Source of the DNA: Patella vulgata | Taxonomy: Eukaryota; Mollusca; Gastropoda; Patellidae | Reading direction: 5' to 3' | Length of the DNA stretch: 64,000 nucleotides | Assembly: GCF_932274485.2 (NCBI RefSeq) | Contig: NC_065881.2 | Coordinates: forward strand, 88,264,724 to 88,328,723 | In this document: positions 42,521 to 54,267 of the stretch, in pieces | How the letters are laid out: the number at the start of each line of letters is the position of its first letter | Position numbering within the stretch: the stretch's first letter is position 1 | The notes under the pieces: model-generated | What the model saw: only the letters and a program-made list of their open reading frames with translations | The model's database searches: none | Told to the model about the DNA's origin: nothing | Program-made: the position numbers and the translations under genes

Positions 42521-43245
42521 TGTTTTTTTATTTTGTTTTATAATAAGTATTTTAGTGGAAATATTGGTGAATAATGTTGGGTATTGTAAGGCCTGTACAG
42601 CGTACAATCGTCCAATATCTCCAAATCTCACAAACCAGTTGAGAGAGGCGAGGATATTAGACGAGTGTACGATGTGGAGGGCTGGAAATAACTTGAGAGT
42701 TGTTTTATGGATATTTAAATCTTTTTGATAAAAGAATAATTTGTTGAAAAGAATTGTGTTTATCTCTGGGCTAAGTTTTGTTGACCCATAAACAGACAAC
42801 TGATTGTTTTATGGTTGTGTTGAAGGTTGTCGATTGTCTGTTTTCTTGCATCTTGTCATATATTGAGGTCAGTCGTAGCAATCTGAACCTTTATGTATAC
42901 GTACCAGATCGTGGACTCAATTAGGAACAATCCTATGGTAACACATCGCACGACAGTGGAAACCTAGCCTCAGCTCAATTAAGAAAGGTATTATTTGTAG
43001 ACATATCTCACTCAAACTCGGTGAAAATAGAATGTCGTTTCATATCTAGTCAACAATAAGTTGATTGTGTTTTAGAGCAATTTACATTTCAATGGCTACG
43101 AATGCGATGGCAGAGTAGAATTTAGCCCCAACAATTGCATTTCCTTCCACTACTGTTCGGTTTCGAAATGTCGACATGGTTATGACGTAATATCTAGTAG
43201 TAAAATCTGTGATCACGAGATAATCTTTCTTCGTAAAAACTGTGA
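42521..43245. other. unassigned spacer
   Basis: The reverse frame of 98 codons (42503-42799) has no domain. No element is recognised. Confidence 0.45.
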
Positions 43246-43538
43246 TTAAACATACATTATACAAGAGCTAAATCTGCTTATTGCAGATGTTTCTTTAGGC
43301 CTGAAATGTTATATAAATTATTGATTAGACATTAATTAACATATCCGGACCATAATCGACTTTAGATGTCATCGCTCGCCCGAGATATTTAGTGGATTTA
43401 AATACGTTTTATGACGGATGATTTAACGTAAAAATGGATAATCGAGACATCGTGTATTAACGTACCAACAGCACTAATGACGATTGGGGCTAACTTAACA
43501 TTTAATCGCTAATATCTTGGTTCAGAGTGAAGCATATT
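43246..43538 (+). mobile_element. TTAAACAT-ended element, copy 3, cut by SINE A
   Basis: TTAAACATACATTATACAAG, TTTCTTTAGGCCTGAAATG and ATTGATTAGACATTAATTAA follow the family. The match ends near GGTTCAGAGTGAAGC, where the truncated SINE A begins, and the far end is not found beyond it. Confidence 0.75.
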
Positions 43539-43539
43539 T

Positions 43540-43827
43540 TGTCGGATTTTCCGACGTGGTTTCCCCTTGTCAGTGGTGCAGGAAGGAGGGCCTGCCAAGG
43601 CCAGCTGTCTAGTTGTTCGGATGGGACGAAAAACCGAGGTCCCGTGTCTACAATGACGTGCACGTAAAAAATCCCTTGGCAGTTGGAATTCGATATAAGA
43701 GTAGGCCATAGTGCCTCTGCCCGGGCACAATTTTCCTCATAGCACACTGTATGGCGTATACTCGTCTTCATAAACCCAGTTCGGAGCAGAACAGTAGGAT
43801 GTTAAACCCCATTTCATTTAATTTTCT
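43540..43827 (+). repeat. SINE A without head
   Basis: From GATTTTCCGACGTGGTTTCC to the GATGTTAAACCCCATTTCA end. The 5' end lies at the same body position as in the 36.9 kb copy (TTCCGACGTGG), which may mark a subfamily. Confidence 0.88.
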
Positions 43828-44156
43828 CAGTATTCTTTATTTATAGTTTTGCTTTTAAATCACGCGACTGTTGACTGCTGAGATAATGAGACCTTTGTAA
43901 TTAACCCAGTGGGTTAGTGAGCAAACTGGAGGCCTTATGTGACGTCAAGCGTATCTGAAAAAAAAACAACCCCAAAACTAGTGCCCAGTCAGCTACAAGC
44001 AGTATGAGACACGAGGCAGTGTATATGCCATATTTTGAATGAGCCGCGTTTCAATCTTTGGCGAAATGAATATGCTAAATTTCTAATCGAAATTGGGCTG
44101 GGGTTGAAAGTGGTCGATGACCGATTTATACATGTCATTTAGTCAATTGTCGTGGT

Positions 44157-44395
44157 TTGTCCCGGATTAACGTCCACTCTACACAAACTAGGTCATTTCG
44201 GGACTAACACATGGTTCGATTTCATTTCAATAATTCGTATGCGTGTAGTGGTCTTTAACAATGGGAGGAAACCGAAGGACCGGGAGAAAACCCACGAGGT
44301 TGGACAGGCGACCCTACTACTTGCCACGTACAACCGGGGAATCGAAACCACGCAGACCTTATGATACAATGCACACGTGCTAACCATTCAACCCC
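44157..44395 (-). repeat. SINE B, no GA tail
   Basis: ATTAACGTCCACTCTACACA through to TGCTAACCATTCAACCCCC. The simple-repeat tail and part of the head (CAGTTGACTCAATGA) are missing. Confidence 0.85.
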
Positions 44396-44951
44396 CGATA
44401 TTTAAATGAAACCTCGTACGTGGGCAAGCTTGATACTAGTAATAATGTTTTGCTGCAAGTAATTCAATTCAATGAAAAAATATTGCCATTTTCCTGATGA
44501 AAAAGAAAAGAATAACTGTCAAATTGAAGATTGGAATTGACGGAAATATGATTATACACGACTAATGTCTGGTAGAAAAGGCGATGCATGGCACATTCAG
44601 GTGTCGAAATGCAATCTTTCAATTGTCTAGAAATCTAATGAATAGTAAAACTGATTATTTCTATTCACTCGCTATACAAAGATCTCGGCTAATTTTATTG
44701 ACATGATTTGATTTCCTTTATAAGTTGAAACTTGTTGATCAGCCGATGTTTATCTTGACTGAGTTTTTACGATGTCTACTTCTAGCAGTTTTGATCCACT
44801 GTATAATATTTTATTAGGAGTATTTCATTTGTAAAGTCGATGAAGTCAGCAGTTAAAAACGATCATTGCATGAGAGGGTGAAACAATCTGATGAGGTCAT
44901 ACATCAATCTACGTCGGCGTAAATCACATGTCAAAAGCCGTCAGAGAGGGG

Positions 44952-45540
44952 TTAAATGAAATGAAATGGGGTTTAACGTCCTACTGTTCTGCTCCTATAC
45001 TGGGATAATGAAGACGGGTATACGCCATACAGTGTGCTATGAAGGGAATTTTGCCAGGACAGCGGCACTATGGCCTACTCTTATGTCGAATTCCAACTGC
45101 CATGGGATTTTTTGATGTGCACGCAAATGTATACACGGGACCTCGGTTTTTCGTATCATCCGAACGACTACACAGCTGTCCTTGTCAAGCCCTCCGTCCT
45201 GCATCACTCACAAGCGAAAACTTTTTTATTGAATGTGTGATTACTTTCGACCATTTTCAGCTTCTTTTCATGATACAAGAATGGCTGCGCATTCACTTTC
45301 ATTGCAAATGAACGCATTTGATCTTTGACCCGGAATACCTCAAAAACGCCCCAAGGGCGGACTGATTACCACTCGGCATCGTATTCTACGCAAAATTTTA
45401 CTCTAGAAAAGTTGGGTCTGGTTTTGTCCCATTTGATGGACCCCCCCCCCCCGCTTTGAGCCTCCGGTCTACAGGGATCTAACACCCGACCTCCAGGCTA
45501 GCGTGCCAGCGTCTTACTCACTTAGCCACCGAGGATCCCC
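44952..45540 (-). repeat. SINE A with an unexplained 245-bp insert
   Basis: 44952-45222 is tail and body, and 45467-45540 is the head (GACCTCCAGGCTAGCGTGCC and TTAGCCACCGAGGATCCCC). The whole is flanked by GTCAGAGAGGGG (44940-44951) and GTCAAAGAGGGG (45541-45552). The insert replaces about 45 bp of the body, contains CGCCCCAAGGGCGG and a C run, and matches nothing else here. Confidence 0.88.
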
Positions 45541-45903
45541 GTCAAAGAGGGGGGCAGAGGGGTGTCCGAGTCAATAGTTATGTTTGTGCGTCAACGTGTT
45601 ACTTATGGTAGTTTTAGCTTTGGTTTCTCTGTGGACACAGGAAGGCGCCATTTCATCTAATGACATACTGAACGACATACTGAACGACCTAGATGAAAGA
45701 GTTCTGGACTTGTAAGTCGGTTCCATTAGAGTATCTAAAGAGATATACACACTGGGATTGCTGGGTTATTTGTTTTCAGAAATTAATTTGTCTATGGGAA
45801 TCTTTCAGTTATATCTAAGACAAAATCTGTCAACCTGTTTCTGAGATGTGAAGGTTTAATAATTAATTCCGGGTCGTACACTTCGAACGTTCCGACCATA
45901 ATC

Positions 45904-46173
45904 GGGGGGGGGGGGGTTGAATGACCAAATGGTTAGCGCGTAGGAGCTGCATCATAATGTCTGTCATTGGGTCATCTGGCGTGTTTTCGATTGTCCGTAG
46001 GATCGTCTGTCCAACCTCGTGGATTTTCTCTGGGTCCCCGGGTTTCCTCCCACTGCTAAAGACCCCTACGCACAAGCGAATTATTGAAATAATATTGAAC
46101 CATATGTTAGTCCCAAAATGACCTAGTTTGTGTCGAGTGGAGGTTAAACCCCATCTCTCTCTCTATCTCTCCA
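45904..46173 (+). repeat. SINE B, full length, 9-bp TSD
   Basis: A G run, head GGTTGAATGACCAAATGGTT and a shortened B box region (the stretch with TGTACGTGACAAGG is missing). The body and tail are complete. ACCATAATC lies at 45895-45903 and 46174-46182. Confidence 0.87.
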
Positions 46174-46374
46174 ACCATAATCTGGCATACGGATGGTTTG
46201 TCTTTAAAAGGGATAATGGTGAATGAATTATATCTATTTAATTAATAGATCAAACTGTAGGGTCGGGGTGGACTAAGGTGTGATCCGAGGACATGCATAA
46301 TTGTCAAGTATTTTTCCCTGGCCAAAATTTTAAGTTTATCTAACTTAAAAACCGTGGATTAAGTTGAAGGTATA

Positions 46375-46644
46375 TTGCGAGGGGATGGGATAACTTGTTT
46401 AGGTTCTCGGTTGCTTTATAACGTAATGTATTCGGAGTCATACTACGGTGGATCGTTGCAACCTTGCCAAAATGAACCCCACATGGGACAACGGTCGAAT
46501 TTTAATGTCATCCAAATTGCCAGTGGCTCTGACAAGCCGTTTGTGAAATGCCCAGACCAAATACATTTGGATAAGGTGAAGTCGATATTGTCATTCAAAG
46601 ACAGTGACTGTCTATTTTATATCCACGTCGATCCAGTTAACTAA
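46375..46644 (+). other. possible coding exon, 89 codons
   Basis: The frame includes SLQPCQNEPHMGQRSNFNVI and SFKDSDCLFYIHVDPVN. Its composition is more balanced than other frames here, it overlaps no repeat, and it ends 12 bp before the target site of a hAT-like element. I do not recognise a family, and no partner exon is visible. Confidence 0.25.
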
Positions 46645-46655
46645 GACGCCAGGGA

Positions 46656-47003
46656 CACACTGATCAGAAGTGAGTTTTCGCTAGGCCGCTACAGTCACTG
46701 ATAAGGATGACATCGATGCAAATATTAACTTTTTTCTTCCGTCAAATTAAATTCTAAAACATTTTTTTCGTTTATTAGAAAAATAAATAAAGACGTTTGA
46801 ATTATTTGTAGGTAAAGATCATTTCCTATTTAGTGTAAATGGGTATTAAAATAAGTAAAATTCACCATTTAGCCCGAATCAGTAACGTCTTATGTAAACC
46901 ATGCATGCACTATTGAGCCAACGATTTACGCCGCGTTATGTGACGTCACGTGTCGAAACAGTCATCTGTTACAGAGATAGAAGATCTCTGTGAAACAGAT
47001 TGC
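46656..47003 (+). mobile_element. hAT-like non-autonomous element, copy 2
   Basis: Perfect 8-bp TSD GCCAGGGA at 46648-46655 and 47004-47011. The interior matches 29575-29952 inverted, with the same order of CACTGATAAGGATGACATCG, AATAAATAAAGACGTTTGAA and GTAACGTCTTATGTAAACC. The ends are CACACTGATC and CAGATTGC. Confidence 0.9.
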
Positions 47004-47011
47004 GCCAGGGA

Positions 47012-47776
47012 GTGCTAGATTGTCAGTCCGTAACGATTATAGTAAGAACAGCAATCAAGTGATACGGAATTCAGCCCTGTCACAATTCTGCTAGTCCCAA
47101 CAGCTGGTGTGGTGTGAGTAGAATCGTGACGTATTTTAAGTAACAAATATGTTTCAGCTGTCATGATTGGTTGAAATAATTTTTTTATGCAGTCCTCACA
47201 TGCGTTGTATTCGAAATTCTCTTTTTCACTCGACTGACACAATTTTTGGAATTGAGAGAATTTAATTCCGGAACGTTCAGTCGAGTATCCGCGGATTGAT
47301 TAAACTCAAGGGAGATAATTCACCGTTTCCTGTTTGATTGGTGATTCATTGATTGATATGTATTGGGTTATATTGATAATATTATGTTATTATATAATCG
47401 ATAAAAGTAGGTAGACCAGTGTTTAATCAGCCATCGGAATCCTCTCTCTCTCGACACCTATTTTATCGATACGTCTTCTTCATCTCTCCACACCGAAGAG
47501 TTCAATAATAGTTATAATAACGGAAAGTCGTCAAGCATAAAATAAAAGAGATGGCGAACGTCTGAGTCTCACGCCAGATTGATGTTAATTACCATCAGAC
47601 CGACAGCTGACTGTCAATCACCAGACCAATACTAACACAAGACGTACGACGATGTGCACTCGGACAAACAAAGGCGACCATCAATATACGGTCGGTAATA
47701 GAAGGCAGCGTCCGAAAAGCCACTGGAAGTTTTTATTTCTCTGGGAATCTGGCTGTAATTTGTTCATGATATCAAT
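47012..47776. other. unassigned spacer
   Basis: No recognised element. The 75-codon reverse frame at 47015-47242 has no domain. Confidence 0.45.
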
Positions 47777-47825
47777 CCACTTAATACAGATTTGATCATC
47801 CAGAATATAAACATCAGGGAAAACA

Positions 47826-48076
47826 AATGAAATGAAATGAAATGGGGTTTAACGTCCTCTTTTCTGCTCCTATACTGGGCTATATAATAAAGACGGGCAT
47901 ACGCCATACAGTGTGCTATGAGGGAAATTTTGCCCGGGCTGTGGCATTATCGCCTACTTTTCTATCGAATTCCAACTAGCAAGCGATGTTTTATGTGCAT
48001 GCAATGTATACACCTCGGTTTTTCGTCTCCTCCGAAGGACTAGAAATCTGTCCTTTCCAGGCCCTCCGTTCTGCAC
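47826..48076 (-). repeat. SINE A, 5' truncated, with an unusually long flanking duplication
   Basis: GAAATGAAATGAAATGGGGT to GGCCCTCCGTTCTGCA. The flanks CCACTTAATACAGATTTGAT CATC...CAGGGAAAAC (47777-47825) and CCACTTAATACTGATTTGAT CATCAGAGAAAAC (48077-48109) are direct repeats of 33-48 bp. Other copies here have 9-14 bp. Confidence 0.85.
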
Positions 48077-48109
48077 CCACTTAATACTGATTTGATCATC
48101 AGAGAAAAC

Positions 48110-48860
48110 GCTGGACTGATTCGTTCATTGACGATAGAATGACTATGATAAAATCGATTATCAAAAGTATTACGGATAACGATTGGTACAATGGTCATAG
48201 TACTCCCTTCCAAATAAGGCCATCTGACAAACATACGCACTGGTTTAACGTTTGGGGTTAAAAAAACTATTTTATATCTGCTTGTAGTCTCTATCCCAGA
48301 TGGTCTACCAAAGGTGCTACTTGGCTTTTGAAATAACGTTCAATAGAACACCAAATGCCACTTCCTTTTGGAAGAGTTCGCGAATTTCGCGTTCGGGGTA
48401 TTGTCATAAACTATACACAGGGTTGATAAACCACGAATACTTTAAAAAAAAGTGTGGCTCCTCTCTATGAAAAGGTAACCCTCAAATAACAAAACACACC
48501 ACAGAATAATGGAATGTACCTTGAAATATCTACAGACAATGTTGCGTGTTTGAGGATCCATATATTCTACTCAGACTTCAAAGTCCGCCATTTGTGGACA
48601 GCGTAAGCCTCTGATAGTTTAAGTACGTGTATTGTATGACTCTGTGATAGCCACCGTGATCTTCAACCCGGACGAAATAAACATCAGTTACATTAAGACA
48701 CATTAACGCATTATATATATTCCTGATTGTATTGAAAAATGACCTTTTTATAATAGACGTGACTGCCATACTTAATACAGATTGTTCTAGATTTAAAAAA
48801 AAGAACGTTTGACACCACTGAATGATAACCCTTTATAGATAGCAGTGAAAAGGATTCCGG
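48110..48860. other. unassigned spacer
   Basis: No recognised element or gene. Confidence 0.45.
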
Positions 48861-48865
48861 TATTT

Positions 48866-49170
48866 TATGTAAAACCTGTTATATATTTTATGTAAAACCT
48901 GTTATATGTTTTATGTAAAACCTGCCATATGTTTTATGTCAAACCGGTAATATATTTTATGTAAAACCTGTTATATGTTTTATGTAAAAACCTGTTATAT
49001 GTTTTATGTAAAACCTGTAATAAGTTTTATATAAAACCTGTAATATACTTCATGTAAAATCTGAAATATATTTTATGTAAAAGCTGTAAAATAGTCTATA
49101 TAAAACCCTGAATATATCTTATGTCAAACCGGCAATATATTTTATGTAAAATCTGAAATATATATATATA
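48866..49170. repeat. 20-bp minisatellite, left part
   Basis: About 14 units of the type ATATTTTATGTAAAACCTGT, with variants AAACCGGTA and AAATCTGAA. The array resumes at 50657 after the Tc1-like element. Confidence 0.9.
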
Positions 49171-49172
49171 TA

Positions 49173-50656
49173 CTCAGCCAAATTAAAAACTTGACACTCG
49201 GGATTTTTGGGACTAGATTTTTAATATTTAGTTTAAGGCAACTATTTTTGTGTTATGTTGTGCACAGACGACCTTGACATCAACAGAAAGCAAGAATACG
49301 TCTCGCCGAAAGTCCTTGACATTGATAACGTTCGTGATGTCACAGTACCCCCCAAAATGAAATTCACAGACTTGGAGAACAATCGGAATAAAGTGTTTAG
49401 TAACGGTTGTGGCCTCCTCTAGCGTCTCGTACTGCCATACAACGTCTTCTCATGGATCTCAGAACATTAGCAAACACTACTCGAGGAAGACGTCGCCACT
49501 GCTCAGCAAGAGCATGTTGAAGGTCCTGCAACGTCAGTGGTGGATTCACTTGCTGACGAACACGTCGACCCAGTTCGTCCCAGATGTGTTCAATAGGATT
49601 AAGGTCGGGGCTAAGCGACGGCCAATCCAGGACTTGGACACCGGCATTTCTTAAAAAATTCTGGGTAGCAATTGCTGTATGGGGTCGAGCATTGTCTTGT
49701 TAAAACGTTAGTCCAGGCCCATGTCTCTGCATAAACGGAAGAAGAACAGGTTGCAAAATCTGATCCCTGTACTGGACAGCATTTAAGTTCCCTTGGACAA
49801 CAACAAGAGGAGAACGTCCATGTGCACAAAAAGAACCCCAAACCATGACGCTGCCGCCACCAAATCGGTCAACTTCTCTGACGCATACTTGAGCGTAACG
49901 TTCACCTCGTCGTCGGCAAATCTCGAAGTGAATCGAGATTCGTCACTAAAGACAACCGAATTCCACTGTCTTTGAGTAAATCTTATGTGTCTTATAGCCC
50001 ACACAAGTCGGTTACGGCGATGAAGAGGTGTCAATATTGGTCCATTATTGGGCCTCCGAGCTCGAAGAACAGCAGCCTGAAAGCGATTTCGAACAGTTTG
50101 TGCAGTTACCCTTCCACCAAACATCTCTCTACTTGTGGAGGTTGCAGTGACAAATCTGTTTCTAAGATGACGTAATCGTATTGCTTGATCTTCCTGGAGT
50201 GACGTCACACGTGGCGCTCCCGCCATTGGGCGGTCGGCAATAGTTCCAGTTTAAAGCACTCTCATTCTAAGATTAATTATTGTCTGGCGTGAACAATTAA
50301 AGGCTCTTGCAACAGTGACCACAGACTGACCAGCATAGAGCCTACATATAGCACGTAGACGTTCTACATTTGAAAGGCGCGGCATTTTCTAACAAAGATG
50401 AAAATAACAATTTTAATTTGTTTTTCCAGTTCAAGTTACGTGTGCGTGTTCAGTTTAAGCAAACTTGCATCGATTGACCTTACAAGTTTGTGTTTGCACA
50501 TGTTTTTCAGGTTTTTCATCTTTATATGCTCAAAAGTCACGTGATCCACGTGACTTTACAATTTTATGAAATTAAAGGCTTCTTTCTACTTACTATCGTT
50601 AGAAACACTTTAAAATTTATTTGATTTAGCAGAAAATTTTTTTTAATTTGGCTGGG
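49173..50656 (-). mobile_element. Tc1-like DNA transposon
   Basis: The ends CTCAGCCAAATTAAAAA and, inverted, CCCAGCCAAATTAAAAA are flanked by TA dinucleotides (49171-49172 and 50657-50658). The length of 1484 bp and the single reverse-oriented transposase are normal for Tc1/mariner. It lies inside the 20-bp minisatellite, and matching units stand on both sides. Confidence 0.93.
49397..50385 (-). pseudogene. Tc1-like transposase (DD34E), inactivated
   Basis: The frame starts MPRLSNVERLRAICRLYAGQ, then SVVTVARAFNCSRQTIINLR, a helix-turn-helix DNA-binding start. TGTIADRP and APRVTSLQEDQAI follow. The first catalytic Asp is in WNSVVFSDESRF, the second in QDNARPHTAIATQNF and the Glu in LSPDLNPIEHIWDELGRRV, with 34 residues between the last two. 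It ends RGGHNRY. The total of about 330 residues is close to the usual 340. It is broken by an in-frame stop after RMRVL (near 50255), a frame change between SRF and the RYAQV-like region, and a stop just before QDNARPH. It would cut and paste DNA at TA sites if intact, but cannot be made whole from this copy. Confidence 0.93.
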
Positions 50657-50735
50657 TATATTTTATGTAAAACCTGTAAAATAGTCTATATAAAACCCTG
50701 AATATATCTCATGTAAAGCCTGTAATTTGTATTCA
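50657..50735. repeat. 20-bp minisatellite, right part
   Basis: TATATTTTATGTAAAACCTG and two or three decayed units continue the array at 48.87 kb. Confidence 0.85.
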
Positions 50736-51111
50736 TGAACACAATACCAATACTGATATACTGCGAGGTAAACATCATAGTCCGGATGTATCCGACGAAA
50801 AATTGGAAAAAAAACAACTATATAATATTAAAAAGCGTTTGATATTGATAAAACTGGAAAATCAGTTAGATATGAGTATAAAATATATTTTATTACAGTC
50901 GATGTGACGTACAAGCCTTAGATGTTCGTTATATCGTCTTTAATGGTGATTAGACTAAACAAACTTACAGACAAACATCAACAGAATTAATTTAATTTCC
51001 CATGTAAAGAGATATTTTATATCATAAGTAGTTCATTTATCCAACATCTGAGGGCAACTTCATGTCACTAACGGCGTCAATTTTACAAAATAGGCTTGAT
51101 TTATGGAAGAC

Positions 51112-51442
51112 ATGAAATAAAATGGGGTTTAACGTCATACGTTTTGCATCTACACTGTGCGAATAAAGACGGGCATACGCCATACAGTGTGAAAAAACAC
51201 CGGCGCTACGGCTTACTCTTATGTCGAATTTTAAATATTGTGGGTTATTTTACGTGCACGCCAATGTGTACACTTGACCTCGTTTTTTTTCGTCCCATCC
51301 GAACGTCCTTATCAGCCCCATCACCACGACCTTCACCACTGACAAAGGAAAACCCTGTCAGTAAATCCCTAGAAACTTTCTCGACCAACAAGGGAATGAA
51401 CCCAACACTTTCATGATAGCTAGCCAGCCCCTAACTCACGCC
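51112..51442 (-). repeat. SINE A, old
   Basis: GAAATAAAATGGGGTTTAACG, ACGGGCATACGCCATACAGT, a deletion, and TTTTACGTGCACGCCAATGT follow. A diverged junction (AACTTTCTCGACCAACAAGG) and head traces (AGCTAGCCAGCCCCTAACTC) are visible. Confidence 0.8.
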
Positions 51443-51571
51443 TCGGCATCGTTCAATTTATACGAATAAAACAAAACCTAGAACACAAGTGGTATAACCC
51501 TCCCCTGTTTGATTTTGGACACATGACCCCACTCAAAAGTTTCTTTTTTAATAACAAACCTTTCTTTTAAT

Positions 51572-51832
51572 GAGAGAGAGAGAGAGAGATGGGGTAACGT
51601 TCACTCGACACAAACTGGTTCATTTTTGGGACTGACATATGGTTCAATTTTGTTTCAATAATTCGCTTGCTCGTATGGGTCTTTGTGGGAGGACAGCGGA
51701 GAAAACCCACGAGGTTGGACAGGCGAACCTACTCCTTGTCACGTACAACCGTGAAATCGAAACTACACCAATTGACTCAATGACAGACCTTATGATACAA
51801 CGCGCACGCGATAACCATTCGGCCATCGGCCC
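51572..51832 (-). repeat. SINE B, near full length
   Basis: (GA)n tail to GATAACCATTCGGCCATCG. About 15 bp of the body (AGCAGTGGGAGG...GGTCC) are shortened. The B box region GTGAAATCGAAACTACACC is altered. Confidence 0.88.
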
Positions 51833-52227
51833 CATCTCCCTCCTGTATAATGGACAATGTTCACATAATAATTAACTTTACAAGACGGAAAATCGAATAA
51901 CTATTCGTTTTACAAGAGGTTCAAAAGCTTGTCCTGTCGTCTCAAGATTGTATAACTATTCACTGGGACACCAAACAAGTTCAATAACATCATCTTCAAA
52001 TCGTCAAAAGTGTTATTCATTGTGCGAAGGAGTTATTTCCCTTGTTCATTATTCGATTGACCTCTTATCGATAAGCCTTTCGTCTCTCTATTACAAGTTG
52101 TTACAGGGAGTTCTTGTGTTTGCTTACATTCTCAATGGCAACTTCACACCTTTGTTAATAGGTATTCTAGAAATGTTAAATTTTATTAAGTTCTTGTCCT
52201 TAAGACTTAATTTTGAATCGATCTACA

Positions 52228-52256
52228 GAAACAGTAGGACGTTGAACCACATTTTA
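52228..52256 (+). repeat. SINE A tail scrap
   Basis: AACAGTAGGACGTTGAACCA followed by CATTTTATTT. It lies in an open frame of 127 codons (51948-52331) that has no recognisable domain. Confidence 0.5.
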
Positions 52257-52917
52257 TTTGGGAATCGGTATGACTGTGTAAATGAAGCTATGTATATATT
52301 ACAGACTAAGAAAATGTTATCGCTTTCTTAGATATGATCGATACAACTTTTTTTCAAATATTTGAAAGGAGAAGTGAATTAGTTGTAGATGGTCTACATC
52401 TTATAAATACGATAAATACGATACTTAGGCTGTCTGTTTACATTTAAAACTCGGCTCGAGAACAGACACTAAGATAGTTGATTTTAAGTCCTAAATCGAT
52501 GATTTTAGTCGAAAACACTACGTATTTATTCTACTTCCATTTAATGGAATTTAATAGGAATTTAATCTACGTGTGTGTGTGTACCAGATATGAAACGGAG
52601 AACTACAAAACAATACATGAAACGGAGTAGAACCGCTTTACAAAGCAATATTCTAATTGTTGGATATGGCGATCATACAGGGCAGAGAATTATTCTTGAA
52701 GAATGATATAGGCTGATCTCTGTGTGCCGAATGCAGATTTTATTGACTATCTTGTATCAAAATAATATCTATCATTATCAACAACGAGAACAAATCCTGT
52801 CCTCTAAATAAAGAACAGTTGAACACCTTGTGTGACGTTTTGTCAGCCATGCAAAGCAAAGGTAAAGGCCCGTAACTTCTTGCGCATGGAAGACAAACGG
52901 CTCTTTATTCAGTAAAA

Positions 52918-53072
52918 TATCCCTTGGTAGTTGGGATTCGATATAAAAGTAAGCCATAGTGCCGTTGCCCGGGCAAAATTTCCCTCATAGCACACTGTAT
53001 GGCGTATATGCCCGTCTTCATTAGCCTAGTATAGGGGCAGAACAGTAGGACATTAACCCACATTTCATTTCA
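52918..53072 (+). repeat. SINE A 3' half
   Basis: It starts at ATCCCTTGGTAGTTGGGATT and ends with ACATTAACCCACATTTCATT. Cut within the body. Confidence 0.88.
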
Positions 53073-53354
53073 TTAATTATATATAATTAATTCATGTGTT
53101 TGTGACCTCAGTTATCTAATTATCTCATTGGTTCATAATAATAATAAAACATACAAGAAAACAACAAGTTAATTACTACCGCGTGTCAACCACTGATGTT
53201 ATCGTAGATCAGGCATTATTTAACCGTTACTTGGTAACACTAAAGGATCGTCAGTTTATTGGATGACAACGTTAAACTCTGCGACATCACCCACATTGGA
53301 CGCGGACATTACGCCCAACACATGAACATATAGAGTCTGTGAAATCACCCAGAT

Positions 53355-53638
53355 GGAGAGAGAGAGAGCGAGAGAGAGAGAGTTTAAAGTCCACTCGAAA
53401 CAAACTAGGTCATTTCGGGACAAACACATGGTTTAATTTTATTTCAATAATTCGCTTGCGCGTAGGGGTCTTTAACAGTGGGAGGAAACCGGAGAAAACC
53501 AACGAGGTTAGACAGGCGACCCTAGTCCTTGTCACGTACAACTGGCGAATCGAAACCCCGCCAGTTGACTCAATGACAGACCTTACGACACAACGCGTTC
53601 GCGCTAACCACTTCGCCATCCATCCACCGCCCCCACCC
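53355..53638 (-). repeat. SINE B, full length
   Basis: (GA)n, GTTTAAAGTCCACTCGAAAC, the body with GAGGTCCCG deleted, and the head GCTAACCACTTCGCCATCC. A C-rich run follows. Confidence 0.88.
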
Positions 53639-53924
53639 CTCTTTGTCCGGGCAAAACATCTCTCATGCCACAGTGTGCAAAAATTAAGAGAATTTTCCGA
53701 ACTAGATCTCAGTTGGGTTCAAATCATGTAAATGGAAGGTCACGGGTTAAATGAAGTTCGGTTATTTCCATTATTACGAAAATATCCTATTATCCCTAGA
53801 TAGTCGTCATGACGTAATCGTCATAGCAACAGTGTCGTTTTAATATTTTTACTCTGCCAAGCGGAACTTATTGGCTGCAACAACAGGAACACCAGACCAT
53901 TTCATATGAGGTTTTTTTCTTTTT

Positions 53925-54090
53925 TTGTTAAACCATCTTTACCACTAGGGAGAAATATGGGAATCCGGAGAAAAAAAAACAACAGACAGATGGACAAGCA
54001 ACCCTAACCTCGTAAAAACGTGGGATTGAAAAAACAAGCCACGCGACCATATGATTAAAAGTGCATTAGACCAATCGACCACCAGACTCA
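53925..54090 (-). repeat. relic of a B-related SINE
   Basis: CTTTACCACTAGGGAGAAAT, GGAATCCGGAGAAAAAAAAAC and CAACCCTAACCTCG follow the order of the 24.57 kb family. The head-like GTGCATTAGACCAATCGACC in reverse would be its A box side. Confidence 0.45.
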
Positions 54091-54109
54091 CGTAACTGAT
54101 GGGACAACC

Positions 54110-54262
54110 TATATATATTTTTAATAGAGATAGGCCTATTTTATATATATAGAGAGATAGGCCTATTTTATATATTATAGATAGGCCTATTTTATATATA
54201 AGAGATAGGCCTATTTTATATATTAGGTCTTTTTTATATACTAGAGATAGGCCTATATTTCG
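54110..54262. repeat. tandem repeat, about 6 units of 22-28 bp
   Basis: AGAGATAGGCCTATTTTATA recurs with variable TATA spacers. The reverse frame across it (IGLSLIYK repeats) is a by-product. Confidence 0.88.
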
Positions 54263-54267
54263 ATTTT

